A stretch of DNA of 37,823 bases, taken from Dehalococcoidia bacterium. Lineage in GTDB: Bacteria > Chloroflexota > Dehalococcoidia > SM23-28-2. The stretch is from contig JALHUG010000264.1 of assembly GCA_022866185.1 (NCBI GenBank), positions 1 to 37,823 of the forward strand, given 5' to 3'. The notes beneath the pieces were generated by a model. The model saw nothing but the letters and a program-made list of their open reading frames with translations, was not told where the DNA came from and ran no database searches. The position numbers and the translations under genes were made by a program. This document shows, piece by piece, positions 30,635 to 37,823 of the stretch; positions within the stretch are counted from its first letter, which is position 1; every line of letters starts with the position of its first letter.

Positions 30635-32325
30635 CGGTCCAGCCACCGCCTCCTGGCGTACCAGACGCCTGCGGCAACCACAACAACCACAGTGACCACC
30701 ACGGTACCGACCACAGCGACCACCGCAGTGCACGGGATGGCCGCTTCGCCCGAGCCAGTTGTGGGATCAAGCTCAAGCTGTGGCAATTCTGCCATGCCTC
30801 CCACCGGGGCGGACTGTGACGCGTAGTCGTAAGCGGCCAGCACGTCGATGCGCCCGTAACCGTACACGTTGTTAGGCACCTGGCTCGAGGAGTCGCCGCC
30901 ACAGCCCTGGCCTGATGTTAGCTGCACGGCCGTCTCGCTCAGGACGAACTCCGTGTGGTCGACATCGCGGCTGAGGTTGGGCAGGGCCGACCACATCAGC
31001 AGCACGGCGCCCGCCACGTGCGGGGCGGCCATCGACGTGCCGCTCAGCGTCGCATAGCTCGCCGGCGGGTAGCTGGAGCGGACGCCGGAGCCGGGCGCCA
31101 CTAGGTCTGGCTTCCGCCGGTTGCTGCCGTCCACGGTCACCGGCCCCCTGCTACTGTAGCTGGCGATGTCGTCTGTCTGGAAGCCCGTGGCCCCCACAGT
31201 GATGGCCGAGTCTTCGAGGGCCGGCGGCGAGTCGATGGTGGAGCAGCCGGGGCCGGAGTTGCCCGCCGAGACCGCCATGAAGACGCCCGCCGCCCGCAGG
31301 TTCTCTAGCGCCGTCTGGAGACTGTGCGCTTCGCACAGCTCCACCGACGGGCAGATGTATGAGTTACCGACGGCGTCGGGCCGCCGGCTGGGGTCTGGGT
31401 TCTGGCCGTCCAGGTCCGTGGGGGCCATGAAGAACTGCATGCACTCGATGTAGGTGCTCGGGCGCCCGACGCCCTCGTCCATGTTGCGGCAGGCGATCCA
31501 GGCCGCCCCCGGCGCAACACCGACCTGGTTGCCAGCGCCATCGTCGCCGACAGCGGTACCCGTGGTGTGGGTGCCGTGGCCGTTGTCGTCGCAGGGGACG
31601 GGCGAGCTGAAGCCACAGGGGTTGCTGCCGTTGCCGCTGATGTCGGAGTGGATGGCGTCCCACCAGTTGTAGTTGTGATCGGCCGTGCTCCCGTTCCAGC
31701 CCCGGTAGTGGGACTTGAGAGCGGGGTGCTCCCACCAAACGCCCGTGTCGGCGTTGGCCAGGATCTGGCCCTGGCCAGTGTAGCCCTGAGCCCACATGGC
31801 GGGCGCGTTGATCCAGGAGACGTTCCACTCAATGGCCGAGGGAGCCAGCGGGGCCAACACGGCGGCCCCAGCCGTCGGGCGCTCCAGGTCGACCTGGAAG
31901 GCCCTGTCCGACTCGATGGCGGCCACGTCCGGCCGTGCCGCCATCGCCTCCACCACGGCGCGGCTCCCCTCCACTGCGAAGGCGTTGACGATCCAATAGG
32001 CGCGGTATCGGGCGCCGAGGGCGTCCAGGGCCGCCCTCACCGCGGGCTGGCTGGCCTGCGCCTGCCACTGCAGCGCCTCGACCACCGAGCGGCCCCGGGC
32101 CGCGAAGTTGCGGGTTGCGGCCGCGGCCCGGCGGGCGTCAGCCTGTGGAGTCAGCACCACCAGGAAGTGGCCCGTGCGCCCGCCCGCCGTGTCCTCGAGC
32201 ACCTCCGCGTCGATCCTGGTGGCGGGCTGGGCGGAGGCCTCATCGGCGGCGTGTCGACAGGCCATCGCACCGATAAGCGTGCCGGCGATGACAATGACGT
32301 CCGCGAGCAATGCCAGTCGTCTCAT
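30631..32325 (-). CDS. Secreted subtilisin-like serine protease (S8), membrane-anchored
   Basis: 564 residues. The N-terminal signal (LALLADVIVIAGTLIGAMAC) has a possible lipobox at Cys 23. Residues ~50-145 are an inhibitor I9-like propeptide (TGHFLVVLTPQAD through VVEAMAARPDVAAIESDR). The catalytic triad is intact: Asp in ANADTGVWW, His in NGHGTHTTGT, Ser in LSGTSMAAPHVAG, plus the oxyanion Asn in VSAGNSGPG. Several Cys pairs suggest disulphides. The C-terminus ends in a helix (AVVAVVGTVVVTVVVVVAAGVWY) and a positive stop (ARRRWLDR), so the enzyme is tethered at both ends or by the tail. It may release peptides for the ABC transporter encoded downstream on the same strand. Confidence 0.92.
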   Translation of the reverse strand: MRRLALLADVIVIAGTLIGAMACRHAADEASAQPATRIDAEVLEDTAGGRTGHFLVVLTPQADARRAAAATRNFAARGRSVVEALQWQAQASQPAVRAALDALGARYRAYWIVNAFAVEGSRAVVEAMAARPDVAAIESDRAFQVDLERPTAGAAVLAPLAPSAIEWNVSWINAPAMWAQGYTGQGQILANADTGVWWEHPALKSHYRGWNGSTADHNYNWWDAIHSDISGNGSNPCGFSSPVPCDDNGHGTHTTGTAVGDDGAGNQVGVAPGAAWIACRNMDEGVGRPSTYIECMQFFMAPTDLDGQNPDPSRRPDAVGNSYICPSVELCEAHSLQTALENLRAAGVFMAVSAGNSGPGCSTIDSPPALEDSAITVGATGFQTDDIASYSSRGPVTVDGSNRRKPDLVAPGSGVRSSYPPASYATLSGTSMAAPHVAGAVLLMWSALPNLSRDVDHTEFVLSETAVQLTSGQGCGGDSSSQVPNNVYGYGRIDVLAAYDYASQSAPVGGMAELPQLELDPTTGSGEAAIPCTAVVAVVGTVVVTVVVVVAAGVWYARRRWLDR

Positions 32326-32363
32326 GGCCCACCAATCGACTCATCGAGAGGGTGATGCGGGCA

Positions 32364-32392
32364 ATTGTAGAGCGAGAAGCGGTGCGATGCAA
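32364..32392 (-). promoter_or_regulatory. Probable promoter of the subtilase gene
   Basis: Minus strand: TTGCAT, a 17-nt spacer and TACAAT (5/6), 38 nt before the ATG at 32325. Confidence 0.6.
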
Positions 32393-32848
32393 CCGCGCCG
32401 GCGATGTCGGATGCGTCGGGTAATTGCCGGGGAGAGGAAAAGCAGTGAGCTCACCGGGAGAGGGGCGACTTTGGACATGGGCGGAGCGCGCGAGCGCAAG
32501 AAGGTCCACCGTCATCGCCACCAGTAGCCCCAGCCCTGTCCGCGTCCTCACCGCCGGTGCCCCAGGACCTCGCCAGGCCAGCGCCCGCATCATGCCAGAA
32601 AGTCTCGGAGGCGTCAAGGCTCCAGTTGGCGGTTCCCTTTGCAGCATTGAATTACCCCCTCATTGGGTACGGGCTGAAGGACGCGAGCACGTATGCGCGT
32701 ACGGGCGGGCGCTTCGGTGTCCGGGGTACTTTACTGGCGCGGCTGAGGCGAGGGCGCGAGAAAATTCGCGCATTAGATGGGGGATGGCTAGGGATTCTCA
32801 TGCCCCCTCCCTATGGGCTGCCTGGCGCGAAGAACCGTACAGGTGTAG
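32393..32848. other. Intergenic region at the left side of the integrative element
   Basis: No gene can be supported. A long plus-strand frame (32557-32928) crosses the recombinase promoter and start and has no ribosome-binding site. The boundary between chromosome and element, and so one attachment site, probably lies in this stretch, but I cannot see a matching core repeat inside the window. Confidence 0.35.
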
Positions 32849-32877
32849 TTGACACAAACGGCTCTTTGTGTTACCCT
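32849..32877 (+). promoter_or_regulatory. Recombinase promoter with built-in inverted repeat
   Basis: TTGACA, a 17-nt spacer and TACCCT. ACACAAA/TTTGTGT with a 6-nt centre (32852-32871) is a perfect inverted repeat that fills the spacer and overlaps the end of the -35 box, a probable repressor operator controlling excision or integration. Confidence 0.55.
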
Positions 32878-32896
32878 ATCCCTGGAGGTAACAGCC

Positions 32897-33838
32897 ATGA
32901 ACGCTCCAAGGCGCGCCTCAGGCGCTGACCCCAGGGACACCGCTGACAGCCTGCCCCAGCGCTACGTGCCGCCGGACTGGGAGGGCGCTATCCGCGCTTT
33001 CCTCATCGAGAAGGAGGGACGCAGCGGTTCCCGTCGCACCGCCGAGGAGTATGCCCGTCTCCTGCATCGCTTCTTTGACGGCCTGGGCAAAACCCCCGAC
33101 GCCGTGACTCCCGACGAGGTCTTCACCTTCGCCTACGGGCCAGGGCCTACCGGACAGGAACCGTCAGCGGCCACCGTGAACCTGCGCCTGGCCGCTCTGT
33201 CCAGCCTCTACCAGTTCCTGATCCGCATGGACTTAGTGGATCGCAACCCTACGAGCCGCGTCCAGCGCTCCCGTCAGGAGCCGCCGCCGCCCAGGGGCCT
33301 AGACCGCGAGGAGATCAAGCGCCTGCTGGCCGCTGTCCCCGACACCGCTGTCGGCCAGCGCGACAAGGCCATCATCCTCACCTGCTTGCTTACGGGCCGC
33401 CGACGAGCCGAGATCATGGGCCTGAAGGCGGGCGACCTGTCCAGGAACAAGGCCATCTACTACAGCTACAGAGGCAAGGGGGGTAAAGTGAGACGCCGCG
33501 AGCTACCCGAACCCTGTTTCTTGGCCATCGTGGAGGCTCTAAGGGTACGTGGGAAAGACTTGACGACTATGGGGCCTGACGAGCGGCTGTTTGACGTGTC
33601 GGCGCACGGCTTCTACCTGAACCTGAGGCGCTACTTCCGCAAGGCCAAGCTTCCCCCTGGCGGGGTGCACATCCTGAGGCACAGCGCCGCCAAGTTGCGG
33701 CGCGACGTGGGGGAAACGGTGGAGGAGGTGTCTAGGTTCCTAGACCACTCCAACCTAGCGGTCACCACCACGTACTTGCGGCGGTTGGAGGGCGAGGAGG
33801 ACGGTGGCTGGCGCAAGGTGGCGGCGCTGCTGGAGTGA
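32897..33838 (+). CDS. Tyrosine recombinase / integrase (XerC/D-like)
   Basis: 313 residues from the ATG at 32897, with GGAGG 8 nt upstream; longer frames start inside the promoter. N-terminal SAM-like core-binding domain (~28-115: AIRAFLIEKEGRSGSRRTAEE, NLRLAALSSLYQFLI). Catalytic domain with Arg 169 (LLTGRRRAEI), the beta-hairpin Lys region GKGGKVRRREL, HILRHS (His 258, Arg 261), LDHSN (His 284) and nucleophile Tyr 303 (TTYLRRLEG). All catalytic residues are present, so it should be active. It is the first gene of the right-hand element, and its N-terminal half closely resembles the stub at 2677-2892. Confidence 0.93.
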   Translation: MNAPRRASGADPRDTADSLPQRYVPPDWEGAIRAFLIEKEGRSGSRRTAEEYARLLHRFFDGLGKTPDAVTPDEVFTFAYGPGPTGQEPSAATVNLRLAALSSLYQFLIRMDLVDRNPTSRVQRSRQEPPPPRGLDREEIKRLLAAVPDTAVGQRDKAIILTCLLTGRRRAEIMGLKAGDLSRNKAIYYSYRGKGGKVRRRELPEPCFLAIVEALRVRGKDLTTMGPDERLFDVSAHGFYLNLRRYFRKAKLPPGGVHILRHSAAKLRRDVGETVEEVSRFLDHSNLAVTTTYLRRLEGEEDGGWRKVAALLE

Positions 33839-33901
33839 TCGGTTGAAGCGTCTATGCTGTAGAATAGGAGCGGCCCCCAGGGGCTAGTCTGAGGGCCATC
33901 G

Positions 33902-33942
33902 AAGAAAAGAAAAAGCCCCGCGTGGCTTGGCCCCACCGGGGC
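33902..33942 (-). terminator. Rho-independent terminator pointing left
   Basis: On the minus strand, GCCCCGGTGG pairs with CCACGCGGGGC (one bulge) and is followed by TTTTTCTTTTCTTC. It would stop transcription entering the recombinase gene from the right; no minus-strand gene near it explains its direction. Confidence 0.5.
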
Positions 33943-33995
33943 GGTGGCACCCAGGCGCTATGCCCGCCAGGTGCGAGTCAAGGTTAGCATCCGAG

Positions 33996-34035
33996 GCCCG
34001 CCCTGGACAAGAACGCCTGGGGCGGGCTTTCCTTT
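33996..34035 (+). terminator. Rho-independent terminator after the recombinase
   Basis: GCCCGCCC/GGGCGGGC stem with a 16-nt loop followed by TTTCCTTT, about 160 nt after the recombinase stop and 22 nt before the next gene. Confidence 0.55.
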
Positions 34036-34056
34036 GCAGGTGAACGAGAGCTATCA

Positions 34057-35427
34057 ATGACGAAAACCAGGGGCCGCAAGTCGAAGTTGAACTTCGAAGG
34101 CATCGCAGACCGGTACAACCTCGTGTACTCTAGCCACTGGGCGTCGGTAGACGCCTCCGAGGTGCAAGAGGACATCCGGCGAAACGAAACACTGTTCGCC
34201 CACCTGGTTAGTCGCCGTAGTACTGTAGAAGCCTACTTCTATTTGAAACTTGTGCTTCAGGGGCAGATGAGCGAAGACGAGGTCCAGCGCAGGTCGCGGC
34301 CGTCCCCAGCAGATGTACCCCTCCTAGAAACATTTCACCGGAGTAAGGACTATGAACCCAGGCTCCCGTCGTGGTTTGTGGAGGTGCTGACGAAATGGCT
34401 CCTCAAAGTGGGGGAGGCGTGGCAAGACTCAAGGCAACAGGTGGAGGAACGCCCCCCTGAATCGCCAGTTCCACGCTGGCTGCACTATTCGGACCCCATC
34501 TCCCTTTCTTTCTACGTGATGGCGGACTGCCTCCGAGATGAAGCGTTTGTCTGGGCGATGAAGAGGGTTAGGACTATATGGCGCATGGACAGCCATGACC
34601 CCGAAAGCTGGTACCGCTGGCTCTACGACCAGCAGGCAAGCGCAGTCAGGAAGCTCTCCCCTAAGCTGACTCAGCGGGACGCAGTGGAGAAATACAGCCG
34701 GTACGGCCAAGGCCACAACATGGGCTGGGCCAACCCACTGGACGACCGAGACGTTCATGGAGACCTGGATGATGAGGCATACGGCCTTCCTGTGCTCGAC
34801 TACAAATCGCATCTTCGGCAGCTAGTACGCCTCGCTGGAGGAGACCCCGGAAATGACCTCTGGGAGGAGTGGGTAGAGGCGCTCTTGTGGGAGCTCCGGC
34901 CGCGGCCAGGGAGGGGTGGTGGCTGGGCGAAGGGTGACACCACGTGGTTGAGGCGCGAGGCTCTCAGTCCTGTGTGGGATGTCGATGACCGGGAGGTGAC
35001 CATTGCTCCCCCAACTATACCGACTGTCGTGACTGAAAGGTCGCCCGATGGGGAGGTGCGGCTGCGCATCGCCATCCCTTCGCGATGGTTCTCGCTCTCA
35101 TCCTTCCCCCTCGAATTACGCGATGACCTGCTGCAAGCGACCCTGCGTCTTTGGGGCGCTTACCGCCATCTCCTGAGCCATGAGCAGAGGCTCGCATACT
35201 TGGCAGGTCTGGCCTTGCCGTCACGGGAGGAGACGCCAGACAGAGAGTGGTTGCTTAGGGAACTGTACGAAGAGACAGAGGCCGAACTTGAGGCGCTTCC
35301 CATAGAGGATCAAGTCGAGACGCTCACCATACAGGAGCAAGAGGCGATGGAGCGGCGAACTGTCCGTCGCCCGTTCGACAGGCAAAGGAAGAAGAGCGAA
35401 CGGGCACGTAAGCGACTGCAGACCTAG
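34057..35427 (+). CDS. Unknown 456-residue element protein
   Basis: A long, codon-consistent frame starting MTKTRGRKSKLNFEGIAD; only a weak GAGAG precedes the ATG. The protein is soluble, rich in Trp, Arg and Glu, and mostly helical by composition. It has a basic N-terminus, a middle part with repeated aromatic stretches (ESWYRWLYDQQ, NDLWEEWVEALLWELRP), an IPSRWFSLSSFP segment, and a highly charged C-terminus (EETEAELEALP to RQRKKSERARKRLQT) that may be a coiled coil or nucleic-acid-binding tail. No catalytic motif or family is recognised. It lies between recombinase and excisionase-like genes, so it is probably cargo or an element-maintenance protein. Confidence 0.75.
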   Translation: MTKTRGRKSKLNFEGIADRYNLVYSSHWASVDASEVQEDIRRNETLFAHLVSRRSTVEAYFYLKLVLQGQMSEDEVQRRSRPSPADVPLLETFHRSKDYEPRLPSWFVEVLTKWLLKVGEAWQDSRQQVEERPPESPVPRWLHYSDPISLSFYVMADCLRDEAFVWAMKRVRTIWRMDSHDPESWYRWLYDQQASAVRKLSPKLTQRDAVEKYSRYGQGHNMGWANPLDDRDVHGDLDDEAYGLPVLDYKSHLRQLVRLAGGDPGNDLWEEWVEALLWELRPRPGRGGGWAKGDTTWLRREALSPVWDVDDREVTIAPPTIPTVVTERSPDGEVRLRIAIPSRWFSLSSFPLELRDDLLQATLRLWGAYRHLLSHEQRLAYLAGLALPSREETPDREWLLRELYEETEAELEALPIEDQVETLTIQEQEAMERRTVRRPFDRQRKKSERARKRLQT

Positions 35428-35448
35428 GCAATAGCCCGCGAGGGCAAT

Positions 35449-35482
35449 AGCGGACACCGAAATGCAGATTTCGGTGTCCGCT
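35449..35482. repeat. Perfect 15-bp inverted repeat with 4-nt loop
   Basis: Arms AGCGGACACCGAAAT and its exact complement around GCAG, 22 nt after the 456-aa gene stop and ~57 nt before the HTH gene. It is strong enough to act as a terminator, though no U-run follows; it could also be an operator or attachment-type site. Confidence 0.6.
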
Positions 35483-35538
35483 TGGCATCTTCAGTAGTGT
35501 GTATATTCAGAGCTAGACAGCGATCGATGGAGGTACAC

Positions 35539-35748
35539 ATGACTAGAGATGAGCTTTTGACCATCGGCCAGGTCGCCAGAGCGGTCGGGCGAAGCGTCGA
35601 AACCGTCCGACTGTGGGAGAGGCACGGCATCATCCGAGCGCTTCGCGACCCTCGCACTGGCTACCGGCTGTTCCGTAGAGACGAAATCGATGTCCTGCTG
35701 GAAACCCTGAAGCCTCGGCCGTGCGACCAGCCAGTGAAAGCGACGTGA
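35539..35748 (+). CDS. MerR/AlpA-like HTH protein (candidate excisionase or element regulator)
   Basis: 69 residues from the ATG at 35539, with GGAGG 5 nt upstream. Residues ~6-60 are a MerR-type winged helix: LLTIGQVARAVGRSVETVRLWERHG, then RDPRTGYRLFRRDEIDVLL. It ends right after the DNA-binding domain, so it lacks the dimerisation helix and effector domain of true MerR proteins. This short form is usual for excisionases and AlpA-type regulators of integrative elements. It lies between the recombinase and the primase-helicase and may bind one of the inverted repeats nearby. Confidence 0.8.
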   Translation: MTRDELLTIGQVARAVGRSVETVRLWERHGIIRALRDPRTGYRLFRRDEIDVLLETLKPRPCDQPVKAT

Positions 35749-35782
35749 GCGGCAGAAGCGTGCGGCTTTGGGAGCTCGGTTG

Positions 35783-37807
35783 ATGGCCAGGACGCCCCGG
35801 GGCCACCAGCGACCACAGCAAGAGGTGACGCCGCCAATGATCTTCTCGGTGCACAACACACCCAACGTCAATCGCTCTGCCGAAGCGTTAGCCGAGGCTC
35901 TGGCCTGCGGGCAGCCCAGTTGCTCCTGCGGCAAGCGGCAGGGCAAAGAGTGGCGCACGCACTGCCCGTGCCACGACGACGCTCACCCATCCTTGGATAT
36001 CGCCGACGGTGACGGGGGGAAACCACTGCTGAAATGCCGTGCTGGCTGCCAGCAGGACGCCGTGATCGGCGCCTTGCGGGCGCGAGGCCTGTGGCCAGGG
36101 CTTAACGACAATCATCGGCACGAGGAGCCGGAGGCGAGCTACGACTACTGCGACGGTGCGGGTCGGTTGCTGTCCCAGGTGATCCGGTATCCCCACAAGA
36201 AGTTCAAACAGCGCCGCCCCGATGGTAGCGGCGGCTGGGTCTGGAACCTAGACAACGCACGGCGGGTCCCCTATCGGTTGCCCGAGCTCCTCGCTGCCCC
36301 CCGTGACGCCTGGCTGTACATACCTGAAGGCGAGAAAGATGTCGACCGCCTAGTTGCCCTGAACCTCGTGGCGACCACCAACCCTGGCGGGGCAGGGAAA
36401 TGGCGGCAGGACTTCGGCCCCCACTTCGAAGGACGCAGGATCGCCATCCTACCCGACAATGATGACCCTGGACGCCGCCACTCTCAGCAGGTCGCCCAGA
36501 GCCTTGCTCCCTACGCCTCGGTGGTGAAGGTGGTGGAGTTGCCAGGGGTGCCCCTTGGGGGTGATGTGTCCGATTGGCTCGACGCTGGCCGTACCGTCGA
36601 AGAACTCCTGGCTCTGACAGAAGCCGCCCCAAACTTCACTTCCAACCATAAGGAAGGGGCGTTGGAAGTTAGGCTGGCACGCGAGATCAACGCCGCCAAG
36701 CTTCAGGAGAGGGCTCGGGAGGAGTCGGGCGATTTGCCTTTTCTACCTCTCTTGGGCGAGGACGGCTTCATTGTCCAAGGGTGGGCTCACATACTGGCCA
36801 GCTATCCCAAGGGGGGCAAGACGGAGTTGGTGTCGTCTCTGTCTCACGAGTGGGGTGCTTTGGGCGAAACGGTACTCTACTTCACCGAGGAGCCCGAAAG
36901 CATCTGGCGAGCTCGACTAAGGCACAAGCCGCCAGCTTGGGAGCACGTCACCCTTGTCTTCGCGCTTGGAATGAAGCCCTCCGACATTCGCGAACGCATC
37001 CAGGCGGGGCAGGAAACGGTAGTAGTCATTGACACCATTCGTAACCTGCTGGGGTTTAGAGATGAGACGGACAACTCGCAGATTGCCTTGGACCTCATCC
37101 CCCTTGTCACCGCTGCCCGTCAGAGCGACAAGACCGCCGTCTTTCTCCATCATACCCGTAAGGGCGGCGGCGAGCATGGCGAGGGGATCGCTGGCGGCCA
37201 TGCCTTCCTAGGTGTTGTGGATGTCGCCCTAGAACTCCGCCGAGATCGCCAGGCAGAGCGTCGTCGCCAGGTAAGAGGGTGGGGCCGCATCATCCCGGTC
37301 CCCGAGCTAGTCTACGAGATGGCGCAGGATGGCAGCTTCTTGGCCCTGGGCGACCCAGGGGCAGTTGCTTTGCAGGCCGTGAAGGAAAGGGCTGCGGGGG
37401 TACTGCTGGAGGAATGGGCAACCACCAAGGAGATCGGTGAGCGGTTGGAGGAACCCAAGCCTAGCCTTGAGCAGCTAAGGCAGGCGCTTGAAAGTCTGGC
37501 CCGCGAGGGGCGAGCGGAACGGAAACCGTCTATCACTGAGGGCAGACGCCAGGGGGTGACCTACAAGTGGCGTGTCGGCAACCTTACTTCCAACGGCTCG
37601 TCCTTTAGGTTGGAAGTGAAGTCGCAGTCCGCTGTCTCTCCGCAGCCTCTGGTTACACAACTAGCCGTCCCCTGCCCTCACCGCCCGCCAGGGGAGGCGG
37701 ACGATCGCTGGGTTCACCGCGACGGACGGCCAGCGAAGGAAGGCAGCGGCCACCTCGTGAGCCTCGCCTTGGACATGGGCGCGACGCTGGTGGAGAAGAA
37801 CGGATAG
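35783..37807 (+). CDS. Primase-helicase of the integrative element (Zn finger, TOPRIM, RecA-like ATPase)
   Basis: 674 residues from the ATG at 35783 (GGGAG 8 nt upstream); an inner ATG at 35837 is possible. A CHC2-like zinc-binding region (C47, C49, C61, C63, C85, C89) is followed by a TOPRIM-like domain (YIPEGEKDVDRLVAL and ILPDNDDPGRRHSQQV). A RecA/RepA-type ATPase follows, with Walker A SYPKGGKTELV, Walker B VVVIDTIRNLL and the sensor VFLHHTRKGG. The C-terminus has a winged-helix-like part (TTKEIGERLEEPKPSLEQLR). Such proteins start DNA synthesis on plasmids, phage satellites and integrative elements. The TOPRIM acidic residues and all Walker motifs are visible, so it appears intact. It ends 16 nt before the window edge; more element genes probably follow. 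Confidence 0.87.
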   Translation: MARTPRGHQRPQQEVTPPMIFSVHNTPNVNRSAEALAEALACGQPSCSCGKRQGKEWRTHCPCHDDAHPSLDIADGDGGKPLLKCRAGCQQDAVIGALRARGLWPGLNDNHRHEEPEASYDYCDGAGRLLSQVIRYPHKKFKQRRPDGSGGWVWNLDNARRVPYRLPELLAAPRDAWLYIPEGEKDVDRLVALNLVATTNPGGAGKWRQDFGPHFEGRRIAILPDNDDPGRRHSQQVAQSLAPYASVVKVVELPGVPLGGDVSDWLDAGRTVEELLALTEAAPNFTSNHKEGALEVRLAREINAAKLQERAREESGDLPFLPLLGEDGFIVQGWAHILASYPKGGKTELVSSLSHEWGALGETVLYFTEEPESIWRARLRHKPPAWEHVTLVFALGMKPSDIRERIQAGQETVVVIDTIRNLLGFRDETDNSQIALDLIPLVTAARQSDKTAVFLHHTRKGGGEHGEGIAGGHAFLGVVDVALELRRDRQAERRRQVRGWGRIIPVPELVYEMAQDGSFLALGDPGAVALQAVKERAAGVLLEEWATTKEIGERLEEPKPSLEQLRQALESLAREGRAERKPSITEGRRQGVTYKWRVGNLTSNGSSFRLEVKSQSAVSPQPLVTQLAVPCPHRPPGEADDRWVHRDGRPAKEGSGHLVSLALDMGATLVEKNG

Positions 37808-37823
37808 TCAAGAATGGTCGTGA

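Noticed and set aside
30330..30902. In-frame upstream extension of the substrate-binding protein
   Set aside because: It runs into the subtilase gene on the same strand and hides the lipoprotein signal; the ATG at 30329 has a good ribosome-binding site.
31567..32355. 262-codon plus-strand frame
   Set aside because: Antisense shadow of the subtilase in high-GC DNA, rich in Gly/Arg/Val with no domain.
32849..32896. Upstream TTG start for the recombinase
   Set aside because: This TTG is the first half of the TTGACA -35 box; the ATG at 32897 has GGAGG at the right distance.

Overview
The window looks like a piece of a moderately high-GC bacterial chromosome, most likely a member of Chloroflexota. 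This is inferred from the style of the proteins and not from any marker gene: Thr-Pro-Ile-Thr-Pro linkers in a secreted metallo-beta-lactamase protein, a huge NTPase/TPR/BTAD activator, a DUF5317-like membrane protein, a lipoprotein-led peptide ABC operon and a secreted subtilase. Housekeeping stretches alternate with accessory DNA, and several genes are broken.

Left part (1-3.7 kb): the start of a secreted protein runs off the left edge. Next come a ComM/YifB ATPase that has lost its N-terminal ~30 residues, a small basic HTH-like gene, the N-terminal stub of a tyrosine recombinase, and a DEDDh exonuclease with a DUF3820-like tail.

Defence-like island (3.8-13.8 kb, all +): a DUF262/HNH-like protein is flanked by two palindromes with identical half-sites (CACTAT-N6-ATAGTG). 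A separate promoter drives a tight operon: GHKL (MORC/MutL-like) ATPase, small helical protein, sigma-r4 plus HARE-HTH protein, remnant of an HNH-endonuclease gene, 999-aa N6-adenine methyltransferase, and the first 34 codons of a gene cut off by an IS110 remnant.

Centre (14.2-19.5 kb, all -): this is the most unusual part. One promoter with a palindrome in its spacer precedes a divergent arginyl-tRNA synthetase paralogue, a radical SAM/SPASM protein with a PqqD-like peptide-binding domain, an EF-Tu paralogue whose NKxD motif has become SMMD, and an orphan tRNA. The tRNA has an Arg-like body, anticodon CGG (one base away from the Arg CCG anticodon) and an 84-nt D-loop holding a long hairpin. 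A dedicated synthetase, tRNA and elongation factor next to a radical SAM enzyme suggests a specialised aminoacyl-tRNA channel, either for peptide modification or for non-standard decoding. That function is inference.

Right-centre (19.7-32.4 kb): a secreted ComEC-like metallo-beta-lactamase with an Excalibur tail; an atypical response regulator beside a 1075-aa NTPase-TPR-BTAD activator; a 32-aa secreted peptide and a DUF5317-like protein, which together could form a peptide-signalling set; a peptide-ABC operon (binding lipoprotein and two permeases, no ATPases here); and a subtilase coupled to a 29-aa membrane peptide.

Right end (32.8-37.8 kb, +): an integrative element with a tyrosine recombinase under an operator-containing promoter, an unknown 456-aa protein, a MerR/excisionase-like HTH protein and a primase-helicase. 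Its recombinase belongs to the same family as the stub at 2.7 kb.
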